This document shows positions 1 through 5,873 of a DNA stretch of 5,873 nucleotides, piece after piece. Source of the DNA: G020354785 sp965602045 (GTDB lineage: Bacteria; Bacteroidota; Bacteroidia; Bacteroidales; UBA10428); the NCBI GenBank assembly GCA_965602045.1, contig CBFCXR010000168.1:1-5873 (forward strand). Direction: 5' to 3'. The translations under genes and the position numbers were made by a program. The notes under the pieces were generated by a model. It worked only from the letters and a program-made list of their open reading frames with translations. It was not told where the DNA came from and did no database searches. How positions within the stretch are numbered: the stretch's first letter is position 1; each line of letters starts with the position of its first letter.

Positions 1-593
1 GAGATATTTATACTCTGGGTTCTCGATGCACGAAACTCGGTAGTAGTTGTTGTATTAAAAAAATTAGTCAGACTATTAAAATATCTGCCTTCTAATATCA
101 ATGTTCCGATTGAGGAATGAAAACCCGGACCAATACCTCCGCAAAAACCAAACTCAAACTTATTGTCAGTTTCTAAAGGATAATCCACATTACTTGAAAT
201 ATCGTTCATAATTTGATATGAGAAATAGGGGCCGAGATTAATAGCACAGAAAATTTTTGATTTCCCTATCCTTATACTGGTTAAAAATGGAAGCTCGATA
301 TAATTCATACGGCCGTTATAGAATTCAGATGAATCAAGAGCACCTGTCCATCCTTTTTCGGTATAATTCAATTCTATTTGAATACCTGCGTATGATTCGG
401 AGAAATAGCTGAAAACTAATCCTCCTCTGTAACCTGACAACATTTCCTGCTCTATTTCTGAAATCTCAAAGTCAACTCTTGAGAAATTTATTCCCTGAAT
501 AATGCCCAGATAAGATTTTGGCTCTAACTTATTTTGCGCATTTAGCTGAATTACTATTAACAGATAGAATATTACAGGTATTGCTCTTTTCAA
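1..593 (-). CDS. PorT-family outer-membrane beta-barrel protein, 3' end cut off by window
   Basis: A reading frame opens at a TTG codon (593-591) and is still open at the left edge after 197 codons. The codon immediately upstream is an in-frame TAA, so TTG is the only sensible start. The product begins MKRAIPVIFYLLIVIQLNAQ, a signal peptide with probable cleavage near residues 19-20, so it is exported. The rest alternates short polar and aromatic stretches typical of outer-membrane strands: SGYRGGLVFSYF (53-64), YIELPFLTSIRIG (98-110), INLGPYFSY (118-126), GFCGGIGPGF (149-158) and LILEGRYFNSLTNFF (165-179). The order 'YIELP... / NLGPYFSY / G.G.G / LEGRYF.SLTN' is what I know from Bacteroidota PorT-like (OMP_b-brl_2) proteins, usually 190-230 residues, so only about 10 residues should be missing. 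Substrate or partner is unknown; PorT itself serves type IX secretion, but most family members have no assigned role. A run of five threonines (181-185) lies in a predicted loop. It follows the aspartokinase gene by 89 bases. Confidence 0.8.
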   Translation of the reverse strand, partial: MKRAIPVIFYLLIVIQLNAQNKLEPKSYLGIIQGINFSRVDFEISEIEQEMLSGYRGGLVFSYFSESYAGIQIELNYTEKGWTGALDSSEFYNGRMNYIELPFLTSIRIGKSKIFCAINLGPYFSYQIMNDISSNVDYPLETDNKFEFGFCGGIGPGFHSSIGTLILEGRYFNSLTNFFNTTTTTEFRASRTQSINI

Positions 594-682
594 TTATTAG
601 AAATATTTTATTGTTAATTAATAAAAATGATTATTGTATATGTTACTAACCGGCAGTTGGATTAATAATAGTATAAGGATCT

Positions 683-2065
683 CTATTCAATACATAATAC
701 ATCATTCAGTGCAATTAAAGCCTTTTTGTAATCTTCACGATTAATTACAAATTGCATATTTACTTGTTTGAGAGATTGAGATATGCATTCGATATTAATA
801 TTGTTACTTGCTAATGCCTGTGTTGCTTTGGAAAGTATTCCAGGTTTTGCAATATTTGAACCTAACGCACATATCAGGGCAACTGGTTTAACTGTGACTT
901 CAAAGTATTTTTTTTCTAACTCCTTTATCAGATTTTTATCAAAATCATCGCTCCATATCACTTGGGTAATACTGTTAGCGTTTGTTGATTTCAAAATATA
1001 ACTAACACTATAATTTTCAAAAATAGTCATTATGCCCCTGTCAAAACCCACTTCACCAACCATTAGAGGATCATGTATTTCAATAGCCATAACCTGGTCA
1101 GATCCTGAAATAACCTCTACCTTTGAATTCTTGCTTACATAGTCATGAGTTATTAATGTTCCCGGATGATCAGGTTCGAATGTATTTTTTATTCTTATGT
1201 TTATTCCCGCTATTTCCAAGGGTTTGGAAGCCTTTGGATGTATTGCTTCCATTCCTATGTCAGCCAGCTGATCCGCCACATTAAAATTTGTATTACAAAC
1301 CGGGATAGATTTATCCTGACCAACAATATTAGGGTCTGCAGAAGAGAGGTGAAACTCTTTATGTATAATTGCTTCATCTGCTTTGACCTCAACAGCAATT
1401 TTGCTGAATGTTATCTCTGAATATCCTCTGTCAAATTCCCTCATTATGCCCTCTGTCCCTTTTGTATATCCGGTTACCATGGGGATGGTTTTTGAGTAAT
1501 CTAATTTTTTAAATGCATTATGAATTCTTTCATTAATAGTAAGGTATTCGGAATCATTAAATCCGCATAAATCAACAAAAGTAGCATTTATATCATTGTT
1601 TTCCAGGATGTTAACCGAATTAAATGTAGAATGTGCTTCGCCAACAGAAGAAAGAATTTCCCTTGCTGCAAGTAATATATTTTGTCTGTTAACATATCCC
1701 GATGTCAGAACATCCGCAAGACTATCCAGATAGTTCTTGGCTTGTACAATTCTGTCAGTAATGAATTTATCGGCAACTTCCGTATCAAGATTGATATCCC
1801 TGAATGTTCTGTTTATATCTAATAATTTGTTAAGCAGCTCATGCAGGTTCCTGCTATAATCTTTACCGCTTATAAATTTTTGATAAACTCCGGGTTCCTT
1901 GGTTTTTTTATGTTCAAGGAACCAGTTAGTAACATTTTCGTAGGCTGATACCACAAATATTCTGCTATAATAATCACAATCCTCCCTGTTCCCGATAATA
2001 ATATTCTTCAGAACATCTTTGAATTTTATCATTGAGCTACCACCAATTTTTTCAACTGTTAGCAT
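683..2065 (-). CDS. Aspartate kinase, ectoine-cluster (Ask_Ect)-like subtype
   Basis: The 460-residue protein should phosphorylate L-aspartate with ATP to L-4-aspartyl phosphate, the first step towards lysine, threonine, methionine and diaminopimelate, in the cytoplasm. The N-terminal kinase domain (about 1-305) opens with VEKIGGSSM (4-12), the counterpart of the canonical KFGGTS nucleotide-binding motif. Further landmarks are SVGEAHS (140-146), FVDLCGFNDSE (163-173), DRGYSE (212-217, where ordinary enzymes have GRGGSD), HKEFHLSSADPNIVG (235-249, the aspartokinase 'DPRIV' region) and KNTFEPDHPGTLI (293-305). Two ACT-type regulatory segments follow, about 318-390 and 393-455 (VALICALGSNIAKPGILSKA), suggesting feedback control by an amino acid. 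The wording matches what I remember of the aspartokinase encoded with ectABC in ectoine producers, rather than LysC or ThrA. No ect gene is present here, and there is no homoserine dehydrogenase fusion. The ATG at 2065 leaves the usual two or three residues before VEKIGG. The gene stands alone, 135 bases after the lipoprotein gene. Confidence 0.9.
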   Translation of the reverse strand: MLTVEKIGGSSMIKFKDVLKNIIIGNREDCDYYSRIFVVSAYENVTNWFLEHKKTKEPGVYQKFISGKDYSRNLHELLNKLLDINRTFRDINLDTEVADKFITDRIVQAKNYLDSLADVLTSGYVNRQNILLAAREILSSVGEAHSTFNSVNILENNDINATFVDLCGFNDSEYLTINERIHNAFKKLDYSKTIPMVTGYTKGTEGIMREFDRGYSEITFSKIAVEVKADEAIIHKEFHLSSADPNIVGQDKSIPVCNTNFNVADQLADIGMEAIHPKASKPLEIAGINIRIKNTFEPDHPGTLITHDYVSKNSKVEVISGSDQVMAIEIHDPLMVGEVGFDRGIMTIFENYSVSYILKSTNANSITQVIWSDDFDKNLIKELEKKYFEVTVKPVALICALGSNIAKPGILSKATQALASNNINIECISQSLKQVNMQFVINREDYKKALIALNDVLCIE

Positions 2066-2149
2066 ATCACAGATATATTAGTTTGAGAAAAAAAGTTTCT
2101 ATTTAGCAAATAAAAATAATTAATTATTCCTTAAATAATGCATTAGAGG

Positions 2150-2184
2150 ATATAATAGTTAGCGTGTTGACCATACTATTATAT
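2150..2184. repeat. Inverted repeat, 10-base arms, upstream of the aspartokinase gene
   Basis: ATATAATAGT (2150-2159) and its exact reverse complement ACTATTATAT (2175-2184) are separated by a 15-base spacer. It lies in the 135-base gap between the lipoprotein stop and the aspartokinase start, about 85-120 bases upstream of that start. It could be an operator, an RNA hairpin in the leader, or a weak terminator, but no T-run follows the arms on the minus strand. The stem is almost all A/T, so chance is a real alternative in this AT-rich gap. Confidence 0.4.
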
Positions 2185-2194
2185 TCAACATTTC

Positions 2195-2215
2195 ATTATT
2201 TTAATTTAAAATAAT
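2195..2215. repeat. AT-only 21-base palindrome over the lipoprotein stop codon
   Basis: Ten-base arms ATTATTTTAA (2195-2204) and TTAAAATAAT (2206-2215) are perfect reverse complements around one central base. The palindrome overlaps the TAA stop (2203-2201) of the lipoprotein gene. In RNA it could fold only as a weak A-U hairpin, and it lacks the GC stem of a classical intrinsic terminator. It might contribute to 3'-end formation, but a chance palindrome in a region with no G or C is equally plausible. Confidence 0.35.
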
Positions 2216-2716
2216 TTTAAATACTGGTTTATAACCAATTATATCGTCAATGTTTTGTGATAATTCATGCCCAAGGGTTATGGAAATAATTTTCTTATCC
2301 ATTCTTAAATTTTGTGAATCATAATACCAGGCTTCAGTAAATTGCAATTTACCAATATTCTCTCTGCTGAATCCTTTTTCTTTTTCAATTTTTTTCAAAT
2401 CTTTAGGCTTTATCGCTTTACCTGAGAAGAAATTATATGCTCTGACTTTTTCATGATAAACAGCATCAAACAGTTGATCGATAAATTCAGTTCTATTGAG
2501 ATTGCCAAGGCATTTTTTAGTCCATTCATTATCAGGATCAGGATTTTTAATTATAACGTCATAAATAATTGTATCGGCAATCAAATTCATTATCAGGGAA
2601 TCATTTTTATTTATTGATGCTTCAGCGGTATTTTCAGATTTCTCAATACATTCTTTGCAGCTCAGGCAGCAAGCAATTATAAAAATCATAATCATGCATA
2701 CACTAATTTTATTCAT
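2201..2716 (-). CDS. Small lipoprotein of unknown function, possible GldN/PorN-like C-terminal half
   Basis: The 171-residue product starts with a lysine, a hydrophobic run (residues 4-15) and then a cysteine cluster. IIAC (13-16) fits a lipobox best and LSC (18-20) is a second option, so it is probably a lipid-anchored envelope protein. C7, C16, C17, C20 and C23 make the N-terminus unusually cysteine-rich. Residues 25-60 look like a polar linker. The C-terminal half has FIDQLFDAVYHEKVRAYNFF (78-97), a charged stretch with KPKDLKKIEKEKG (103-115), FTEAWYYDSQNLRMDKKIISI (126-146) and GYKPVFKI (161-168). This order, an 'LF....e.kv.AY' helix, then a 'WY(F)D....M..kI..I' strand pair, then 'GYkPlFkI', recalls the conserved region of GldN/PorN, the type IX secretion ring protein, but the protein is much shorter. 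That resemblance is from memory and weak. It sits 172 bases after pyrC and may have its own promoter. No function can be assigned. Confidence 0.8.
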   Translation of the reverse strand: MNKISVCMIMIFIIACCLSCKECIEKSENTAEASINKNDSLIMNLIADTIIYDVIIKNPDPDNEWTKKCLGNLNRTEFIDQLFDAVYHEKVRAYNFFSGKAIKPKDLKKIEKEKGFSRENIGKLQFTEAWYYDSQNLRMDKKIISITLGHELSQNIDDIIGYKPVFKIILN

Positions 2717-2775
2717 GTTATTAAAAGTTTAAAATACTGATTTAAAGTTAAAAAATTAAGTTAATATATTGCTTT

Positions 2776-2835
2776 AATGCCGTGTAATCCGGTGAAATAT
2801 TAGCTAAAATTCCAAATGATTTTAATATCGGCATT
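2776..2835. repeat. Imperfect inverted repeat in the pyrC-lipoprotein gap
   Basis: AATGCCG (2776-2782) is the reverse complement of CGGCATT (2829-2835). A second pair, ATATTA (2797-2802) and TAATAT (2823-2828), is nested inside, directly abutting the outer right arm but separated by 14 bases from the outer left arm. Transcribed leftward this would give a two-part stem with a one-sided bulge and a 20-base loop. It is the least AT-rich stretch of the gap. No T-run follows the outer arm, so it is not a standard terminator. Its role is unknown. Confidence 0.3.
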
Positions 2836-2888
2836 TTTTAATTGAGATATAAATTTTAAAATTATCATTTTAGAAACAGTAATACAAT

Positions 2889-4232
2889 TTATCTGTTAAA
2901 TTTAAGTTGCTTTCCTAAGACGGAATCAATTATTTTACCATCATGATAAACAAGATTCCCATTTACGAAAGTATGAGAAACAGCAGAGTGAAAGATTTCA
3001 TTTTCAAAAGGGGACCATTTACATTTATATAATATATTATCAGGGGAAACTTTCCATTTATAATTTAAATCTATTAGCAGTAAATCAGCCCAATAATTCT
3101 CCTTTATATATCCTCTTTTTTCAATTTGAAAAATATCAGCGGGAGTATGACACATTTTATTTATTATATTTTCAATTGATATTTTCCCCCGGTGATAAAA
3201 TTCGAGCATAGCTATCAGGGAATGTTGAATCATTGGGCCTCCTGAAGGAGCTTTAAGATAAGAATTATTCTTTTCGTCAAGTGTATGGGGTGCATGATCA
3301 GTAGCAATTAAATCTATTTCACCGTTTAATATTGCTTTAAAAAGGGCTTCCTTATCTTTATTACTTTTAATTGCCGGATTCCACTTTATTCTTGTCCCAT
3401 ATTTATTATAATCATTATCGCTAAACCAGAGGTGATGTATACAAACTTCAGATGTTATTCTTTTGTCTTTTGAAGGAATATTATTAGCGAATAATGCCAG
3501 CTCTCTTTCTGTTGAAACATGTGAAATATGCAACCGGCTGTTATATTTTGCAGCCAGTTCAACCGCTGCGGCAGAAGATTTATAACATGCATCTGCATTT
3601 CTTATAAGTGGATGATATTTAACAGGAATATTCTCTCCATATTGAGCTTTGTAATGGTTGAGATTATTATTAATGGTTTTTTCATCTTCACAATGTACAG
3701 CCAGCAGCATATCTGATTGTGAGAAAATATCCCTGAGAACGGCTAAATTATCTACTATCATATCTCCGGTGGAGGCACCCATAAATATTTTAATTCCGCA
3801 AACTTCACGCGGATTTATTTTCAATAACTCTTCTAAATTATTATTAGTAGCACCTATATAAAAAGAATAATTAGCAACTGAAGATTTTTCAGCGATTCTT
3901 ATTTTTTCGTCAAGTAAATTTTGTGTAGTTGTCTTCGGACTGGTATTTGGCATATCCATAAAAGAAGTTATCCCTCCGGCAACGGCAGCTCTTGATTCGG
4001 AAGCGATATCGGCTTTGTAAGTAAATCCGGGTTCGCGAAAATGAACATGAACATCAATAATACCGGGAACAAGTATTTTTTCAGAAGCATCTATTACAGT
4101 AGCAAATGATATATTGTCTTCTATAGGCCCTTCATATACTTTTTCGATTATTTCATTATTTATAAGAACATTTCCTTTATATTTCCGGCCTTCATTAATA
4201 ATTGTGGCATCCCTGATTAAGATTTTTGCCAT
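2889..4232 (-). CDS. pyrC: Dihydroorotase, class I-like (carboxylated-lysine type)
   Basis: The 447-residue amidohydrolase interconverts N-carbamoyl-L-aspartate and L-dihydroorotate, the third step of de novo pyrimidine synthesis, in the cytoplasm. The signature DVHVHFREPG (60-69) gives two metal-binding histidines (H62, H64) and the substrate arginine R66. GIKIFMGAS (146-154) supplies K148, the likely carboxylated bridging lysine. H180 (AVHCEDE), H238 (LHISHVSTERE) and D312 (IATDHAPHT) complete the binuclear metal site. GGPMIQHSL (331-339) is the usual substrate-side loop. DMPNT (93-97) also fits. An N-terminal beta-sandwich (1-55) and the C-terminal return to it (from about 375) are present, so the gene is full length. 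Allantoinase or hydantoinase is less likely, because FREPG together with DHAPHTLDEK is dihydroorotase wording. The start lies only 8 bases after the mannosyltransferase stop, so the two are probably co-transcribed and possibly translationally coupled. No pyrimidine-responsive leader is visible. Confidence 0.95.
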   Translation of the reverse strand: MAKILIRDATIINEGRKYKGNVLINNEIIEKVYEGPIEDNISFATVIDASEKILVPGIIDVHVHFREPGFTYKADIASESRAAVAGGITSFMDMPNTSPKTTTQNLLDEKIRIAEKSSVANYSFYIGATNNNLEELLKINPREVCGIKIFMGASTGDMIVDNLAVLRDIFSQSDMLLAVHCEDEKTINNNLNHYKAQYGENIPVKYHPLIRNADACYKSSAAAVELAAKYNSRLHISHVSTERELALFANNIPSKDKRITSEVCIHHLWFSDNDYNKYGTRIKWNPAIKSNKDKEALFKAILNGEIDLIATDHAPHTLDEKNNSYLKAPSGGPMIQHSLIAMLEFYHRGKISIENIINKMCHTPADIFQIEKRGYIKENYWADLLLIDLNYKWKVSPDNILYKCKWSPFENEIFHSAVSHTFVNGNLVYHDGKIIDSVLGKQLKFNR

Positions 4233-4240
4233 GTTATGGA

Positions 4241-4972
4241 TTATCTTTTGTAGGATTTGAAAAAACTGCTAAATTTTATTTTCAAAACTCCCCAGAGAGC
4301 TTCATTAAATATTCCGCCCGACATTTTGGAAGATCCTTCCTTTCTATCAGTAAAAACAATAGGTATTTCCGCAATATTAAATCCCATTTTCCAGGCAGTA
4401 AATTTCATCTCTATCTGAAAAGCATAACCCCTAAACTTTATTTTATCCAGATTGATAGCTTCAAGTACTTGTTTTGTATAACATTTAAATCCGGCTGTAG
4501 TGTCTCTAATATCCATTCCGGTAATAAACCTTACATAGGCAGAAGCAAAGTAAGATATTAATACCCGGCCAATAGGCCAGTTTATAACATTAACACCGGA
4601 TTTATAGCGGGAACCTATGGACATATCTGCTCCGTTCAGGCATGCCTCATGTAATCTTATAAGATCTTTGGGATTATGTGAAAAATCTGCATCCATTTCA
4701 AATATGTAATCATATCCATGTGAAAGAGCCCATTTGAATCCGCATATATAGGCGGTGCCCAGGCCAAGTTTTCCTGAACGTTCAATCAGGTGGAGGGTTT
4801 TATTAAATTCGGTTTTTTTTAAGGATTTAATTATATCACCGGTTTTATCGGGTGAGCCATCGTCAATTATTAATATATCATATGGTCTGGAAAGAGAGAA
4901 TATTTTTCTTATAAGCTTCTCAATATTTTCTTTTTCGTTATAAGTGGGTATTATTACTAAGGCTTTACTCAC
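4241..4972 (-). CDS. Polyprenol monophosphomannose synthase-like glycosyltransferase (GT2, DPM1 type)
   Basis: The 243-residue GT-A enzyme most likely transfers mannose (or another hexose) from a nucleotide sugar to polyprenyl phosphate at the inner face of the cytoplasmic membrane, making a lipid-linked sugar donor for envelope glycans or glycoproteins. VIIPTYNEKENI (6-17) is the family N-terminus. IIDDGSPDKT (35-44) binds the nucleotide and EMDADFSHNP (92-101) carries the metal-binding DxD motif. IGSRY (119-123), DTTAGFKCY (157-165) and FTDRKEGSSKMS (207-218) are the remaining DPM1 landmarks. No C-terminal membrane segments follow, so it is the soluble, membrane-associated form; the length is typical. 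The start is GTG (4972-4970): an in-frame TAA four codons upstream leaves no ATG alternative. No Shine-Dalgarno is seen. It is first in a unit with pyrC and diverges from the rRNA gene. The exact sugar and acceptor cannot be read from sequence. Confidence 0.9.
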   Translation of the reverse strand: MSKALVIIPTYNEKENIEKLIRKIFSLSRPYDILIIDDGSPDKTGDIIKSLKKTEFNKTLHLIERSGKLGLGTAYICGFKWALSHGYDYIFEMDADFSHNPKDLIRLHEACLNGADMSIGSRYKSGVNVINWPIGRVLISYFASAYVRFITGMDIRDTTAGFKCYTKQVLEAINLDKIKFRGYAFQIEMKFTAWKMGFNIAEIPIVFTDRKEGSSKMSGGIFNEALWGVLKIKFSSFFKSYKR

Positions 4973-5076
4973 TCTATTAATTTATTAAAATTTTAACTAA
5001 TATAATTTTAGATGCAAATATTATTCCACTAATATAGCTGACTTTTTTTAAATTAATAAACACAAAATAGATAAAA

Positions 5077-5090
5077 GGGGGACAGCTCCC
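5077..5090. repeat. G-rich mini-hairpin, REP-like or insertion-end remnant (tentative)
   Basis: GGGGGACAGCTCCC folds as a 4-bp stem GGGA/TCCC around the loop CAGC and is followed by TAATTTTTTGG. It stands out in an otherwise A/T-only stretch. Motifs beginning GGGGACAG and ending in a short T-run are, as I recall, common as dispersed repeats near REP-associated tyrosine transposases and related elements. No transposase gene is present, so this would be a solitary copy. As a rightward terminator the stem is too short, and there is no rightward gene to terminate. Confidence 0.3.
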
Positions 5091-5216
5091 TAATTTTTTG
5101 GTAGTTGTTGCCTTTTAATATATAAAATTACATTCTCCTTATATGTTGAATTTAAGCATTATAAATTATTAGATATTTAAAATATTAGATGACCGGCAAA
5201 ATAATGTCTCTTTTTG

Positions 5217-5247
5217 TTTGTTGGAATTAATTTAAGTTTTAAATTTG
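5217..5247 (+). promoter_or_regulatory. rRNA operon promoter, Bacteroidota type
   Basis: TTTG at 5217-5220 (-33 box) is followed after 19 bases by TAAATTTG at 5240-5247, an exact match to the Bacteroidota -7 consensus TAnnTTTG recognised by the primary sigma factor. Transcription should begin a few bases after 5247, near the first G/C-rich bases (CAGCCGC, 5248-5254), giving a leader of roughly 210 bases before mature 16S. A second perfect -7 box, TAATTTTG at 5334-5341, lacks a TTG at the right distance and is at best a weak second start. Confidence 0.65.
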
Positions 5248-5359
5248 CAGCCGCTTTTTATGAGAGAATAATTCTATCAACAAAAAAGAGAATAAAAACT
5301 TACAAAAGATAGCATATTTTAATGTATGTTTATTAATTTTGTAGGCTTGAAATTTTAAA

Positions 5360-5371
5360 AGTTCTTTGAAA
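5360..5371 (+). promoter_or_regulatory. boxA-like rRNA antitermination element
   Basis: AGTTCTTTGAAA lies in the 16S leader about 90 bases before the mature 5' end. It resembles the boxA element (TGCTCTTTAACA in E. coli, TGTTCTTTGAAA in Gram-positive rRNA leaders) that recruits NusB-NusE to keep polymerase processive through the rRNA genes. Position and orientation fit. No clear boxB hairpin is needed or seen. Confidence 0.5.
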
Positions 5372-5461
5372 ATATTGAAGAGACGAAGAAGGTTCTTAGA
5401 ATACATTTTGGTTAATTCCATTATGAGCAGTAAATCTTGAGCAATATTTAAATTTTTTATT

Positions 5462-5873
<412 letters not shown>

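Larger units (their letters stand above)
4973..5461. other. Intergenic divergent region between mannosyltransferase and 16S genes
   Basis: These 489 bases hold no credible protein gene. The right half is the rRNA promoter and leader. The left half (4973-5216) is very AT-rich and should carry the leftward promoter for the mannosyltransferase-pyrC unit, but I find no exact TAnnTTTG on the minus strand. The nearest, TAATATTTG reading leftward from 5023, has one base too many in the spacer. The one compositional exception is the G/C-rich motif at 5077-5090, described separately. Confidence 0.7.

Noticed and set aside
594..682. Possible terminator after the aspartokinase gene (around AACCGGCAGTTGG)
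   Set aside because: The pairing needs a bulge, has only a few G-C pairs and is not followed by a T-run directly after the stem.
783..1420. Two plus-strand open frames (783-1001 and 1166-1420) inside the aspartokinase gene
   Set aside because: They lie antisense to a complete, motif-bearing gene, and their translations show no recognisable domain.
683..2065. Bifunctional aspartokinase-homoserine dehydrogenase
   Set aside because: The frame ends after the second ACT segment at residue 460, with no NAD-binding dehydrogenase domain.
2066..2200. Candidate leftward promoter for the aspartokinase gene (TTTATTTG near 2107-2114)
   Set aside because: It differs from TAnnTTTG at the second base and has no TTG at the expected distance, so it is not distinguishable from AT-rich background.
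3528..3861. Two overlapping plus-strand open frames inside pyrC
   Set aside because: They are antisense to the metal-site region of a clear dihydroorotase and have no family features.
2889..4232. Allantoinase or hydantoinase instead of dihydroorotase
   Set aside because: FREPG near the N-terminus together with DHAPHTLDEK and the GGPMIQHSL loop fit dihydroorotase better, and no purine-catabolism genes are nearby.
4226..4943. Plus-strand open frames (4226-4561 and 4755-4943) opposite the mannosyltransferase gene
   Set aside because: They are antisense shadows; the minus frame carries all the GT2 motifs.
5239..5421. Minus-strand 60-codon open frame in the rRNA leader
   Set aside because: It overlaps the rRNA promoter and boxA element, its product is a low-complexity K/F/L-rich string, and nothing supports translation.

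Overview
The window looks like a low-GC Bacteroidota chromosome, probably order Bacteroidales. Three things point that way. The 5' end of a 16S rRNA gene has Bacteroidales-like wording. The upstream promoter fits the Bacteroidota -33/-7 consensus (TTTG, 19 bases, TAnnTTTG). The gene starts lack Shine-Dalgarno sequences and sit behind AT-rich leaders. A PorT-family outer-membrane beta-barrel and a small lipoprotein agree with this.

Layout: five protein genes are read leftward (minus strand) across 1-4972, and the 16S rRNA gene is read rightward from about 5462 to the window edge. In minus-strand order the genes are: a polyprenol-phosphate mannosyltransferase-like GT2 enzyme (GTG start, 4972-4241), a dihydroorotase (pyrC, 4232-2889, only 8 bases downstream, so almost certainly co-transcribed), an unrecognised small lipoprotein with a possible GldN/PorN-like C-terminal half (2716-2201), an aspartate kinase resembling the ectoine-cluster subtype (2065-683), and an outer-membrane beta-barrel protein with a TTG start that runs off the left edge (593-1). 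The gaps between the last four genes (172, 135 and 89 bases) hold AT-rich inverted repeats but no convincing terminators or promoters.

The 489-base gap between the mannosyltransferase gene and the 16S gene holds the divergent start region. It contains a good rRNA promoter at 5217-5247, a leader of roughly 210 bases with a boxA-like antitermination element at 5360-5371, and a short G-rich hairpin motif at 5077-5090 that resembles dispersed REP-like or insertion-end sequences.

Functionally this is mostly housekeeping: ribosome production, pyrimidine synthesis, aspartate-family amino acid synthesis and envelope biogenesis. I see no defence system, CRISPR array, complete mobile element or clearly new multi-gene system. 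The points most worth checking are the GldN-like lipoprotein, the unusual aspartokinase subtype, and the REP-like motif beside the rRNA operon.
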